Shown here: positions 46,212 through 58,290 of the stretch, piece after piece
How the letters are laid out: each line of letters opens with the position of its first letter
Numbering within the stretch: position 1 is the stretch's first letter
From: Linyphia triangularis
Taxonomy: Eukaryota > Arthropoda > Arachnida > Araneae > Linyphiidae
NCBI GenBank assembly: GCA_963978545.1
Contig: OZ021727.1
Location: forward strand, 20,429,943 to 20,493,942
Reading direction: 5' to 3'
Length of the DNA: 64,000 nt
Program-made: the position numbers and the translations under genes
Notes under the pieces: model-generated
The model's input: the letters and a program-made list of their open reading frames with translations, nothing else
The model's database searches: none
Told to the model about the DNA's origin: nothing

Positions 46212-47296
46212 GACAAATTTTACAAAGTATAGTAAGGGTATATATAAAAAATCATGTACTTTATCCTAAAAAATAATTGCCTACGTGTTTTTTTATTATT
46301 ATTTATTGAATTTTATCGTCTGCTTATAATTTTATCGAATTTTTTAATTTTGTCTTTTGGTTTTCTTCTAGCTCTAGCAGCATCTTGAAAACATCTTTTG
46401 TATTTTACAAATTCACGAATCGCTATCCGAGAATTTTTTGGACAAAAAAAATCTTAGATTAAAAATAATTTCGAATACACACTTTTTAACCAAACAGCCA
46501 GGCTTTAAAAACAACAAACAGCAGTACACATTTATAAAATTAATTCACACGAAATTATATTTTGTACTAGGAATAATTTGTGTGCATTTATAATAAAGGA
46601 ACGTTTTGAAATGAAATTAAAATATTTTGGCGAAATACAAAATCAAATTAAAACACTTTGCTTAGCCTTCAATTCCCGATCAAATTTTTAGTAATCGAAT
46701 AGATATTTTACAATTGGATTTACTATCTTCCTTAAATAAAATAGAAGAAAAAAAAATACTGTGCACAATGAATCCGTATTTTTAATTGCTTCAGATTGTT
46801 TAAAATGAATCAACAGAAAAATAAGGTATTAACTGTTGTGATAATTACAAATTTCCCCCCCAAAAAAAAAAAAAAAAAAAATTATATATATATATATATA
46901 TATATAGAAGAAACTTTCGTATAAAAAAATTATCGAGCAATGATATACTATAAAAAAATTACTTTAGTATTATTTCAAGTCCTTTTTTGTAAAAAAATTA
47001 CATTAAAATAAAAACATGAGAATTTGTTTAAATACATCTGTACCGCATTACATTAAAACAAAGTTAGATAAAAAAAAATTAACTATTACTCTGCTATTGT
47101 CATAGTTTCATCATAGACAGTTGAAATGTAAATACAGTTTATATTATTTTTTTTCTCAGTTTCTCTCATTTTGAAGAATTTGTTTGTGGTTTTTCTTTAT
47201 AATATAAACTTTTCACCTAAGTACAAATTTTTCATTATTTTTTTTTTCTTTTAAACTACAATTGTGTTTTATTTTAAAGACGCGAGAGTAAATTTC
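46212..47296. other. AT-rich spacer
   Basis: Poly-A and (TA)n at 46862-46905. Nothing else recognised. Confidence 0.4.
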
Positions 47297-47873
47297 TTAC
47301 CTTTCGTAGAAAAAAAAAATCATCAAAACATCATTTAGCTACTCTCTTACTTAATAGTTGATATACAAACTAGAATCAAAACAAACATCAAGAAACAAAA
47401 CAAGCTTACCTCAACAAGCAATTCTAAAACTTCCATAAGAAAAATCAGCTGCCAAACATGTCCAAGTACGAATGAGATATTATTACAACGAAAACGATCC
47501 ACTACAGAATTACAACCGTTCTCTGGAACTGATGATGAGGTCGCATCACGCGTTGCTAGGCAACCATCACAGCGTCGTTTCCACTGAACACTTTTCAGAA
47601 ACAATCGTTTGGCGTTATTATTATTCCATTTTTTATTATTTCCGAACGAATTTAGTTGTATCCAAAAAGAAGGGGTCCATAAGATGAACTTTTAGCTGTG
47701 GCCGTTATCCGTAGTTTTTCACGTCCATGCTTTTGTTTTGGATGTGATCCAGAAAATACGATTGCAATTTTTGCCCCTGATAGCTGTGGAAAGTAGGACA
47801 TGACGTAGTTCGGCAGCGGCACTACGTCACTTCCTGTCTTCCGCTAAAGTGATGTTTATTTTTGTTTTAAGAA
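47297..47873. promoter_or_regulatory. Candidate divergent promoter with X-box and CRE dyad
   Basis: Single-copy, GC-richer island. GTTGCTAGGCAAC at 47552-47564 is, on the minus strand, GTTGCCTAGCAAC, an exact match to the RFX X-box pattern RYYNYY-N-RRNRAC. TGACGTAGT (47801-47809) and ACTACGTCA (47821-47829) form a perfect 9-bp dyad with an 11-bp spacer and CRE-like cores. CACTTCCTG and a second TTCC core (47829-47843) are ETS-type. Minus-strand donors GAG|GTAAGC (exon end 47410) and AAAG|GTAAGA (exon end 47301) lie to the left. The frame on the other side starts at 47874. Start sites are not determined; the motif combination is the evidence. Confidence 0.5.
47410..47436 (-). CDS. Candidate first coding exon, N-terminus only (unknown product)
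   Basis: On the minus strand, ATG at 47436 opens MEVLELLVE and runs into a strong donor (GAG|GTAAGC) at 47410, leaving phase 0. The start lies 116 bp from the X-box, inside the range usual for RFX-driven ciliary genes. No other in-frame ATG occurs back to the upstream TAA near 47690. Two or three short upstream ATG frames exist in other registers. If unspliced, the frame ends after about 20 more hydrophobic codons, so splicing is required for a sensible protein. I cannot identify the gene from nine residues; downstream exons would lie at lower coordinates. Confidence 0.25.
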
Positions 47874-48020
47874 ATGGAAAGTGACTGTTCGAAAGTGAAA
47901 TTATTCGAAGTTGGAAATGCCAATTGTACCTTAAGAATTAATACAATCTTTCAAAGTAATTTTAAAAAAAATATGTATTTTATCGTTTCTTCCAAATTAG
48001 ATTTTACAATGCACTGTTAA
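47874..48020 (+). CDS. Candidate small plus-strand frame beside the promoter (unknown product)
   Basis: ATG at 47874 in AAATGG context opens a 48-codon frame starting MESDCSKVKLFEVGNANCTL, 45 bp right of the CRE dyad. A pyrimidine tract ending TTTTAAG immediately before it could also be an acceptor site, and CAAA|GTAATT at about 47956 is a possible donor, so this may be only the start of a spliced gene. The first 27 residues look more protein-like than the AT-driven remainder. No family recognised. Confidence 0.2.
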   Translation: MESDCSKVKLFEVGNANCTLRINTIFQSNFKKNMYFIVSSKLDFTMHC

Positions 48021-50417
48021 ATATAACGAGGTAAACTAAATTGAAGCTGTAAATTATTTTTAAGCTTAAAATATAGTAATTAAAAATATATTTGACATCT
48101 TAAAATTCTTCTCCTTGGTGGTTTAGTTTCATTCAGTCAGCTATCAAGAGTTTGAAGTGAAATTATCTTGTAAAGTAGTTGGCGGGAAAATTAAATTGTT
48201 TTCAATGATACAAATGTTACAATTGTGTTTACTAAGTTCATAACTGTCTACGTATTAAAAGCATTACTTTTTATTTATATACAAAAAAAAATATTATTTC
48301 AGAACAACACGTTTTCCATTTAATAATTCTTTTCAATTGTAATGAGTATTTTTACATATTTTTCAAATTTTAAGAAAGTTTCATTGTATGTATGTATCAT
48401 GTTTACATGTCATGTTATTCATCCATGTTATACATATTTGGAACATAATTACTATAGAAATCAAAATAAGACTATTTAGACTATTCTCTACAGATTGCAA
48501 ATTTAAACATTGATGGAAAGTGTTTACTTTTACAAGAAACATTTACTTTTTATAAGAAAAAAAGATATGTTAGAGAGTAAAAATAATATTTCAAAATCAT
48601 CTGTATTTTAATAAGATGCAACAAAATTGTACATTTCAACACGGTTTAAAACAACATGTCAAACTGTTCGGGTGATAAGATTAAAACTTCATTAAAAAAT
48701 ATTATTTTAGAACAATTACTTAAAGTTAATTATTTCTCTTTTATCTGTCACCTTATTTAGACTGTAAATTAAGATATTATTCTGTGGATTTCGAAATAAA
48801 ATATAATCCGAACACGAACATAAATACTTCACGACATAAAGCCGCATTAACTAGAATAAAAATGACTTCCGAATCAACAAAACGTACCTACTTAAAAAAT
48901 ACGATAATTAATACTTTCATTGCTAAAATTTGACGACTTTAAAATCTCTTTCAGTTGCAGAGACTAAAAAACGCGTAATCATGGGGATTATTTTGTCACG
49001 AATGACGTTAAAAGAAATAATGTAAATCACTTTAATTTTCTTTCCATAATTGCCCTCAATTCAGAACTCAGATTGCCCTCACTCACAGAAAAAAAAGAAG
49101 AAAAAAACAGCCGCTCATTCATTTTTACTTAGAAGCTACTTAAGAAAAAGTTTGAAAGTAACAATTCTCACCTTTTAAGTACAAACAAAACGACGTTTTC
49201 AACATATTTTTATTGTTGTTTCTCTTTCGTTTGGCAATGGTTAAAAAAAAAAAAAAAGAAAAAGACATTTACATTATTCCGAAAAAGAAAATGGCAACAG
49301 AAAGGAACAGAAAAAAAAAAAAAATGTCTCCCCACAAATGAGCATCACGTGTTAGGAAATATCGCCAGAACTGTAAAAGGAAATGTTTTCTTTGATAGCC
49401 GCTTTCTAACAAGTGTACTTTAAAATAGCGAAGTTGTAGTTAAGGCACGAGTGAAAAAGATATTCAAGAGTTGTGACCTAAATCATGGAGTCCCGGTGAC
49501 CTACTAGCCCAGTGGGCAGCTTTAGAGCCGAGAGACCTTTACATTGACACTACTACTACTATCAGGATGTTAGACAAACAAGGAAAATCGTTTTGCATGC
49601 ATTTCGGAATTTTTTTTTTTTTTAAAGTGTTTGTTTTGCAAAATGCTTGTTGTTATTAGAGGAATGATAATAGATTGGATATTTTTGTTGATGTTTTGAG
49701 ATTCGGATTAAACTTTGGATAGTTTCTATTGGCAGAGATCACGTGGAAATAAATTGTTGTGTTTGTTTATCGTCTGGAGGATGTTTAGATGATGGTTTCA
49801 ATTTCTGATTGGTTTTTATGATTGTTTGCACTGTGACATTCGCGACAAACAGACAAGAAATTGTAGTGGAAAGTTTATGAAAAAGCTCAAAATTCTATTC
49901 GAGTTAAGAATTAATGGAATTTAATTCTTTTTATATATTTTTTTTTTAATTATTTTTCTGTATTAGTATGAATTCCAGGAAAATCTTTCAAATTATCGTT
50001 TGGTTTTAGTCACTAGGCTTCTGTTATAGAATGATTTGTGCATGCATAATGATCTTAAAATATTCGTAATTTCGAAACTGGAATTAAAATTCAAACCATT
50101 TATCACACCGTCCGCATTGAGTTATGATTGTTTATCATTACAACGACCTCATGACTAGTTCTGAAGTTCAAGTTTTCGGAACTCCTTCATTAAAACTCTT
50201 ACTTAAAAAGTCGAATTTTGAAATATTTTAATGAATGCACAAAATTCTAAAATCAATACGGAGACGGACCAATCCACGCAACTATAACACCTCAACCATC
50301 ACCGTTGATGATCACAAGATCAAAATTAAGTAACTCCCAACCAAAACAAACCTCTCAATTAACAAGACATAAAAGACGCCTTTCACCACCTACGAAAAAA
50401 ACAAACCCCAAACTCAT
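48021..50417. other. AT-rich single-copy region, no gene seen
   Basis: Mostly A/T-rich with scattered runs (poly-A at 49241-49255 and 49312-49324). 48890-49080 and 49340-49570 are slightly more balanced. No repeat family copy and no credible exon. Confidence 0.4.
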
Positions 50418-50640
50418 TTGAATAAAGAAAACATTCAGATTGCATCACTCACTACATCTCGATTCTTTAGATCCGACAAGCCCAATTCTATTTTCGTCTG
50501 CAGCGGCAGGTGTTGCCAACCCCAGAATACATATATAAAAAAAGAACCCGGCCACCTGAATCGAAAAACACTTGCTCCACCTGTCGGGGCCCGGTCATAC
50601 TGATTGCCAACTAACCCAATACCCCATGTTTTATATATTA
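50418..50640. promoter_or_regulatory. Cluster of three CACCTG E-boxes
   Basis: CAGGTG at 50507-50512 and CACCTG at 50553-50558 and 50578-50583, all within 77 bp of GC-balanced single-copy DNA. This E-box type is bound by Snail/Zeb zinc fingers and some bHLH factors. A 61-codon frame (50418-50603, +) covers the site but has no family similarity I can see. Enhancer function is inferred from motif spacing only. Confidence 0.3.
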
Positions 50641-51831
50641 TTTTCGCTTTCTAACAATTTGCCCCCTCTTTTTTGAGAATAATCGTCCCCCCCCCGCCCT
50701 ACCTTGAAAGGGAGAGGGGGGGGGGGGAGGTTGCAAGAATGGTGGGAAGATGCAGACAGAGAATTGTGGAAAGAAGGGAAGTGGATTATAAAGGCTGTTT
50801 ACTGCTTCATATGGAATCGTTTGCTAGTGGCAGCTGCTTTTTTCGGTAGCACTAAGAAGGATTTCACAGGCAGAAAGGGAAGCTACCTGTAAGGCTGGTT
50901 TGTTTGCCACTTTTTTTTTCTTCTTTTTTTTTATGTTTGGGGTGTATTTTGTTTAAAAATCGAACGGTTGTGATCAAATCCCTTGGGTATTCTTTTTTTT
51001 ATTGATTTTTTTTTTATGGTGTTTAGTTTTACAAAGGGGAAAAAAAATCGGAAATAAAATTTCTGTCTGCTTATCATGAAATATTGAGCGAGTTGACATG
51101 AATTTATAGAGTTAGGTAATAAAATAACCTTAGATGCAGACTTTGTGATCTGGAACGCGTTCAACTGCGGCTTGTTTGGTTGCGATGATGATGCTGGACG
51201 TCAGGCAGTAAATTAATAAGTAGAATCCTCCCCAAACTGATGTATGGTTCATATGATAATCGATATATAGCATTCTTGACCTAACTTAAATTAACATGAA
51301 AGAGTATATATACAGGGTTGTAGTGCTAAAAAAAAATTCCCCTTTTACGAAAGCTCCCCGATGGTAGGGATAAACCCAACAGAAGCCGGGGATTTTTTAA
51401 TTATAAAATACAAATTCACAATATTTTTGCATAAAAAAAAATAAAAAATTACTAATTAATAATTAAAAAAAAGATAATTACTCTTAATTTGCGTATCCAT
51501 TTTCTCACTAATTTATATCACAGTACATGCGTAATGATTTATGTTATGAGTTATTATTCTTAATTCTAATTATTATTCTAATAATTCTAATTCTAATATA
51601 TTCTAATTATTATTCTTAATTAGTTATTAATAGGAAGAAAAGAAAAAGTGTACAGGGTACGCCGTACCTATTCTCAAAAAAGTGCTGATCCCACTAATAT
51701 ATATGCAGTTGCGGTCTATTTTAGTGTTGCTCGAGTTTCATTTGTTGGCGCGCTTTCTCCTTTTTGGCTTGGCGTGGTTGAGAAGACCATCCCGCTAGAT
51801 ACACTATAGTTAAACACTACACAGGGTGGCC
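50641..51831. other. Single-copy spacer
   Basis: A C-run and a G-run (about 50690-50728) lie close together and could pair. 51420-51640 is made of ATTATTAATTCTAATT-like words. No gene. Confidence 0.4.
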
Positions 51832-52253
51832 ACAAAATTCAAGAAAAAAGTTCCCTGATTTCCCTGACAGATTTCTTAAAATTCCCTGAATTTAGGGCAA
51901 ACTTTTTTTCAAATTTCCCCAATTTTCTTAGGTTTTCCAGATGTCTATACACCCTGATCAAATAGAACATGTATGCCAAAGAGATAATATGCAATTTAAA
52001 AAAAAAAAATAGTTTTGCTGGTAATGAAAAGTTTAAATTAATCCGTAACATTAAACTTCTAATGGCTTACCACTACAAATCTCCAAGTAAATAGCGCCAA
52101 AATATGGATGAATGTGTCTTAAACAATACAAAATTTCCCTGATTTTCATGAAATTTTAAAAAGTTCTCTGACATTTCCCTGATTTTTTCCAGAATAGGAA
52201 AACTCCCCGACATTTCCCGGATTTCCAGGTTTTCCCGGCTCTGTGACCACTCT
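51832..52253 (+). mobile_element. Rep-3 copy c
   Basis: About 420 bp from CAGGGTGGCCACAAAATTC to CTGTGACCACTCT, with CCCTGATTTCCCTGA, CCAAAGAGATAATATGC, GGTAATGAAAAGTTTAAATT and GACATTTCCCTGATTT inside. This is the most intact copy. ACTACA before and ATTACA after may be a decayed target duplication. Confidence 0.87.
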
Positions 52254-52831
52254 ATTACAGTAAGTTTTATACAATGCAGATAATTATTCTATAAATAGTT
52301 ATATTTAAAAGTAGTTGTACATTATATAATTAGTTATACGTATGCGTTGTACTACTTTATAATTTATAAAGAGAAAATGTCCAGTGAGATATTATTTCAT
52401 TGAAATACATAATTAGTAGTACTGAAATGCTTTAAATACTAGCTTGTTTAAACAACCATCTATTTATACTTTTATCGATAAAATACAGAATGTCTAATAA
52501 TAGGAGTGTCAAGTGTAAAATCGACCAATTATTTAAAAATAATGAGATTCAACATCGTAATAAAAAAACTAACTTCTCTTTTTTTTTTGTTTATTCAGAT
52601 TATATATTAAATGGTAGATAAGGACATTTCTCCCTAAATAGTAACCAAGTGCTAACTTCCTAATAAGTAAGAAACTTAAAATCAATTCTTGGGAAAGCCA
52701 AAAGAACGCCATTTGATAAAAAGTAGAAGTTAAAAATTGTCATTAACTTTAGATATATTAAAATTAGAATATATTTTTAATAACGCCATGTTAATCGGAG
52801 CGTAAAAAAAATCTTACCAACCAATCACGAA
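52254..52831. other. AT-rich spacer
   Basis: Nothing recognised. Confidence 0.4.
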
Positions 52832-53422
52832 TCTATAATATAAAGACTGTGTGTCAGTGCGGTTATAACAAAAACTACTTTCAATAGGCGTAGAGCTCTG
52901 AAATTTTCAACAAAGGTAGCTTTGGACTACTAATTGGATTTTTGAAATGTTTTGGAAAATCTAAAAAATTAATTAGTTTTTTCTACTTATTGGACTTTTG
53001 ACAAACAGAGCACGTGTCAAACACATGACATCACGTGTGAGACGTTTCAAATACTATAAATGTTTTCAAGTAAGGAATTTTACTGTTATGACTAGAAAAT
53101 GATTTAAAACAAAATAATAGTTGATAAGTTAGGGAAAGTCGATAAAAATGGGCCGCATATAAAAATTAATTAAAAATAATTAATTAATAATAAAATTTAA
53201 ATTGAACAAGGGAGTTTTGAACGGAGTGGGTAGTGATATAAAGAGACTTTCACATCAAAAGATGAAAAGCCACGGTGAGATACATACACTGTCCAATCTG
53301 TCAAAGAGTTTGCTAATTTACGAAAAGTACAATCTTCTACATTGGAAATTATCACATAGAGAAGAAAGAAAAACCCACGAAACAGTACATAGTAACGTAA
53401 CAACGCAGGGCCACGCAGCTAG
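52832..53422 (+). mobile_element. Helitron-like non-autonomous element
   Basis: Starts TCTATAATATAAAGACTGTG after an A, and ends GGGCCACGCAGCTAG before a T. TC at the start, CTAG (CTRR) at the end, insertion between A and T, and no target duplication are the Helitron rules. The same terminal GGGGCCACGCAGCTAG occurs at 54872-54875. A clear 3' hairpin is not obvious. Two overlapping 68-75 codon frames inside are not recognisable proteins. Confidence 0.6.
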
Positions 53423-53770
53423 TAGCTAATTTCAAAGGCTCTTACAAATTTTTGACCTACAACAGTGCAGTCAAACATTATGAAAACAATACATTGATTT
53501 AAATACTTGATATTTGTATTTGTGTTGATGCGAGTCAAATTGTGTTTCTCTTTCTATACGTATTTTTACTTAAAAGAAGAAAAAATCCAATAATATTAGC
53601 ATATTTGTTCTTATTCTGTCTGTCAATATATATTATAATAATAGTTCAGTACTTTCATATTAAAATAAATTCTTGGAATTGATGAAAGCACAATATTTTT
53701 ATTAAATGGAAAATAAAATCACACAATGTCTTACACGTGACGATTCCCACACGTGACATTTGTTTATAAA
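53423..53770. other. AT-rich spacer
   Basis: Nothing recognised. Confidence 0.4.
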
Positions 53771-54468
53771 CTAGGGATGTGGAACATCGCACAACTTTCA
53801 ATGACACTATAATACTGAATGGATAACAATAAAAAATAAAAAAATAAAAATAAAAAAAAATCACATCGCCAGAATTGTGATTTTGGCAATGTACTTTTCA
53901 ATTATCCTTATATTATCATTTATTATGAGTGAAGGGGAGAAGAAAAAACGATCGTTGAAGAGGTATGCTCAAGGAAAGAGAACTCTGTGTTGAAGGCATT
54001 CGTTTCAACTTTTTACACCATTAAAGCATTTTTAAGGAAATTTCAGAGGTGGGGATGTTAAGAACACCTTAAGAAGCATTAGCACATCGATTTTTATCAA
54101 AATCGTTGGAGCCGATTTTTAGCAATCAATGAAAAACATGATTTTTTCAATGGCAGCTCCCATATAGGCATGCGCGATTGTGACGAAAACCTTAATGGTA
54201 GGTCCCATGGCCACCAGCAACCCGCATACCAAATTTAAACACCGTAGGTCAATTTGTTCGAGAGTTATGCTGACCACAGACACACATACATACAATACAA
54301 ACACACAGACATACATTTTTTCTAGAATACTTTTTTGAAATCAGTGTGTTCCAAAACGTAGATAAATGCAAAAAAAAAAAAAAAAAAAAAAAAAAAATCG
54401 AACGAAAAATCGAATTTTTTTTGACAGAATGCTATAGTTTCATTACCCTACGGGTAATTGAAAATAAA
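53771..54468 (-). repeat. Rep-2 copy f
   Basis: Minus orientation, from CTAGGGATGTGGAACATCGC to CCCTACGGGTAATTGAAA. It includes ACACACATACATACAATACA just before the TTTTTCTAGAATAC segment, a local CA-type expansion. Confidence 0.88.
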
Positions 54469-54875
54469 ATCTATTTGGTATGAGCTTACTTTTTCCCCAA
54501 AAAACATTTATGAATAATTAATATGAACCTAGGAGATATATAACAAAAATGCTGAAGTCACATAACTATAGTAGAATCAGGTACACTTTTGTTAGGAGGA
54601 CATATAACGAAAAATCTTGTCCAATAGTGTGTCCTGGATGTGACAGTTAGGTTTAAATACTAAACTTGGTTTTTAAAAAGTTAATGAAAAAATTCTTGCG
54701 CTTATAAAATCCCCATACTCAAGTGCTTTCATCAGACCATAACAACTTCTAAAACTTATTTTTTTGCGAAAAAGATCTTCAAGAAAATATAGTTTAAAAA
54801 GTGGTTCGAATGCCCTGTACGTGACGATGGAATGACCCAAAAGCGGATCTCCGCAACCCGGGGCCACGCAGCTAG
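54469..54875 (+). mobile_element. Second Helitron-like 3' end
   Basis: Shares the terminal GGGGCCACGCAGCTAG plus T with the element at 52832, and a 12-bp palindrome GCGGATCTCCGC lies just before it. The 5' boundary is not clear; the sequence abuts Rep-2 on the left. The interior differs from the other copy, as is common for Helitrons that share only ends. Confidence 0.5.
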
Positions 54876-55102
54876 TATTTTAATATAGGGCGATTATAAT
54901 TAAAAGACTTAAAATTTTGGCGTCAGTCGTCAAGGCTTTTAAGAGGGAGATTTCATCCAGTACATGCTGCCAAATTGTATATGTTTGGTATCTCATCCTA
55001 ATGCACCAATGTAAAACTTGTATCGAAGCAATCTTATGGTGACAGTTAATGCCACAATATTTCTCTTTTTCAGATTTTAATTCAATAGACTAAAGAAGAA
55101 AA

Positions 55103-55806
55103 CTAAGGGTTTGGAACATCGCACAACTTTCAATGACACTATAATTATTGGCCATTGCATTAAAATTAATGGTGTTATTTACCGTTTTCATATTTTCACT
55201 TATTGAAATAAAAACGGCCAGTTTGGCGATATATTTTATAGTAATTTTTACATAGGCAAAAAAAAAACCACGCCAAGGTGATGAAATTGGCGATGATATT
55301 CGATAGATTGTCATTTTTATAATTGTGCATGAAAAAAAAAATCGTTGATGGACGATGCTCAAGGGCAATATCTCTGTGTTATAGGCACTCGTTTTTCAAT
55401 TTTTTACGATTTTATTGTATTTCCACGAGAATTTCAAAGGTGGGGGCGATTAGAACACATTAAGAGGCTTTAACACAGGGCTTTTAATCAAAATCATTTG
55501 AGCCGTTTTTTAGCAATTGCTGAAAAGCATGATTTTTTCATGAATTCATGCGCGATTTTGACGAAAACCCTAAAGGTAGGTCCCATGGCCACCACTAACT
55601 CGCAGACCAAATTTGAACATCTTAGGTCAATTTGTTCGGGAGTTATGCTGACCATATACACACAGACATACATTTTTACTCCACCACGTTTTTGAAATCA
55701 AGATGTTCCAAAACGTGGAGAAATGAAAAAAAAAAAAAAAAAAAAAAAAAATAATGCTATACTTTCAGTGCCTTATGTGAACATAGGGGTAATTGAAAGT
55801 AAAAAT
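55103..55806 (-). repeat. Rep-2 copy g
   Basis: Minus orientation, from CTAAGGGTTTGGAACATCGC to CATAGGGGTAATTGAAAGTA. It carries a long poly-A (55726-55751) in place of the usual A-run. Confidence 0.88.
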
Positions 55807-55813
55807 TTACCAA

Positions 55814-56012
55814 ACGTAACTAAGTCAACCTGACGGCTGTAGGGTTAGCGCTCTGGCCTCGCATGCCAAAGGTGCTGGGATCGAATCCTGGAATTAGGTA
55901 TGGATGTTCGTTGTGGTTCGTAATCCACGTTAAGATGTAGGTCCAGGCATGATTAGCCGTTACTATGCACAAAAATAGGTCTTTGAGCGTACAAACCAAA
56001 TCATACGTAACT
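55814..56012 (+). mobile_element. SINE-2 copy c with target duplication
   Basis: Full-length plus-orientation copy (55822-56004). It has head ACGGCTGTAGGGTTAGCG, GCTCTGGCCTC, B box GGATCGAATCC at 55878-55888, body GTTCGTTGTGGTTCG, and tail side AATAGGTCTTTGAGCGTAC. ACGTAACT is repeated at 55814-55821 and 56005-56012. The head is tRNA-like and gives the orientation. Confidence 0.9.
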
Positions 56013-57007
56013 GAAACATTTCTTTCTTTCTTGTACACAATGACACCACTGCTTATAAAAATATACAGGGATTAAACATTAAATGTCAGCTGTCAAAATC
56101 AAAGCCTATGTAAAATTCATTTCAAATGGTGTACGTCAAAGCTAATGGATATTGTGAAGCTTAGAGTATAACCACAAATTTATTTTTACGGAAAACTTCC
56201 AAAGAAAATATTTATTTACAGATAAAAAAGATAGTTTATTATTTCGTTTCGAGTCACTTAGAAAAATAATTAATTAGAAATGTTGCGAATAAAAAGCAAA
56301 ATTTAACGTTTAGTTTAATTAATAAGAAATTACAATATGGTAGGAAAGTTAAGCACGGAAAAAGAAATATCTAATTTTGAGAGACACTTAACTTATTTTC
56401 CCAAACGGGTTTTCTTTCCGAATGAGTTAACGCCAAACCTAATAACTTTTTCTTACGAACTAAATCATTTGATTAAAATAAAAGAAATGATCTCGGGACT
56501 TGCAATGAAAATAAAACGACGTCATCAGAGAAAACAACCCAAAGGGCATATTTTTCCCAAATCCTCATTCAAGTTAAATGAATAATGATAAAAATGCAGC
56601 GCCCCCGGAGCAAACATTCAATTAACCTCTGAAATACGACACAGATCGCATTAATTGAAATGATTTAAACACAAACCAAAAGCTCTTAGTCAGAAATCAA
56701 TTAAATTTTGCACGAACTAGTAGAACTGATCTACGTTTTCGTATTTCGACTTTTCAAAGAGAAGGTAATTGGGAGAAAAGATGACTGAAAAAAAAAATGA
56801 CTAACTTTTAATTTATGAGTGTTCCTTGGGGCCAAACAATTAGCATATTTAGTGTTAGATTCTCAGGTTTGTTGTGAATTATGACTTAAAGTTTCTTTAA
56901 CCTACTTGGAGTAATCACGTAAAAAATTAATGAAAGTGAAGAAATTTGATAGTTAAGTGACTGTAGACCAATTTTTACCAGAAATCGCATCTAAAATAGA
57001 TAAAAAA
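56013..57007. other. Single-copy region, possible conserved element
   Basis: 56337-56585 is an ATG frame of 82 codons, basic toward its C-terminus (MKIKRRHQRKQPKG), with no recognised family. The same stretch contains GACGTCATC and, just beyond, CAGCGCCCCCGGAG and CAATTAACC, so conserved non-coding DNA is at least as likely as a gene. Confidence 0.3.
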
Positions 57008-57322
57008 TTAGGGGTGTGGAACATCGCATAACTTTCAATTACACTATAATACTGACGTGGATTTGTGTCATCTACAGTATTTATATTTTCATCATGCATT
57101 TAAATAAATGACCAGTTTGGAGGTAATTCTTGTACGGGTCTAAAATAATAATGGTGCTAAGAGGAGAAGAAAAAACTATCGATGATGAGGTATGCTCAAG
57201 GAAAGAGAACTCTGTGTTGAGGGCATTCATTTTCCAACTTTTTCGCCATTAAAACATTTTTACGGGAATTTCGGAGATGGGGATGTTTGGAACACCTTAA
57301 GAGGCATTACCACAGTGATTTG
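57008..57322 (-). repeat. Rep-2 copy h, truncated
   Basis: Minus orientation. It begins TTAGGGGTGTGGAACATCGC and stops after GGCATTACCACAGTGATT. The hairpin-end half is missing. Confidence 0.85.
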
Positions 57323-58279
57323 TGACCCCTAATTAAATTACTCTTAAGTGATCGTGATCGCTTAATAAATAAGAGATTATGATTAAATATAAAATATTCA
57401 TGGTTGAATGTACAGACTATAGCAAAATAGGCTTTGATTAATCAATAAAAATAAATATATTCTTTTTCTCTTCAATAGTTGAATAAAAATACGATACCAG
57501 TTTTTACTACAGCTAGAAGTATACTTCATCACAGAAAAAAAAAATGGAAGATATCTACTTTATTACAAACACAGAATCCCCTTCACCCATTATAATATTA
57601 AAAAAAAAAAGGGGGGGGGGGGCAAACAATAGCGCAGCCTGTATAAATTGAAGGATGGGAGACACAGAGTAAATCAAGCGAAGGGAAGGGGAAAAAAAGA
57701 TACAAAAAATTATATACAAAAGCCGAAACGATTTCTAAACGATCGTTTTCTTCCATGCCATTTTATTTTTCTTTAAAAAAAATAACTTTTTTCTGAAACT
57801 TTCAATAACATGTACGCGTGTTTTGTCTACGAAATTGATGACCAGCCGAGAGCCAACCAAGCGAGGAAAGGAAAGAATTCTTTGTGAGGAAGGAAGTTAA
57901 GAAGGGAGGGAAAAAAAATGGCGGCACTAAATTAAAGCTGAAATTGGGGTTCATTGGAGCATGTAATACACTCATCCGGATGGCAGGCATACTCTCGTCA
58001 TCTTTTAGAAATTATTTTCTTTTCCATTAGGGAACGATAATTTAAAGAGGGGGTGCTTTCTGAAGGTGTCATACGTCACCCCTCCCCCCTTCCCCGGTCG
58101 CCATCTTGCATACTTTATTTATTCATAATCGCTGCTCGTGTCTATTTTTTTTTTTTTTTTATTTATTTCTATATAGTCTCCGATTCAGTTTTCAGAGGCG
58201 TAGAAATCGGTTGGTGGTTAGATTTATTGGAAAGATGAATTTATTGGATGTTCTACCAAAAGCACCATAACTTTTATTT
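57323..58279. promoter_or_regulatory. Single-copy region with paired YY1 sites and CRE
   Basis: ATGGCGGC (57919-57926) and GCCATCTTG (58100-58108) are YY1/Pleiohomeotic-type sites in opposite orientation about 180 bp apart. ATACGTCACC and a CCCCTCCCCCCTTCCCC block lie just before the second. This resembles a housekeeping promoter or Polycomb-type element. No first exon is evident. A G-run lies at about 57612-57622 and poly-T at about 58146-58160. Confidence 0.3.
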
Positions 58280-58290
58280 TAAGAAAAAGT

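Noticed and set aside
58100..58240. Gene in the 58053-58238 frame
   Set aside because: Driven by poly-pyrimidine sequence; no ATG-supported protein features.
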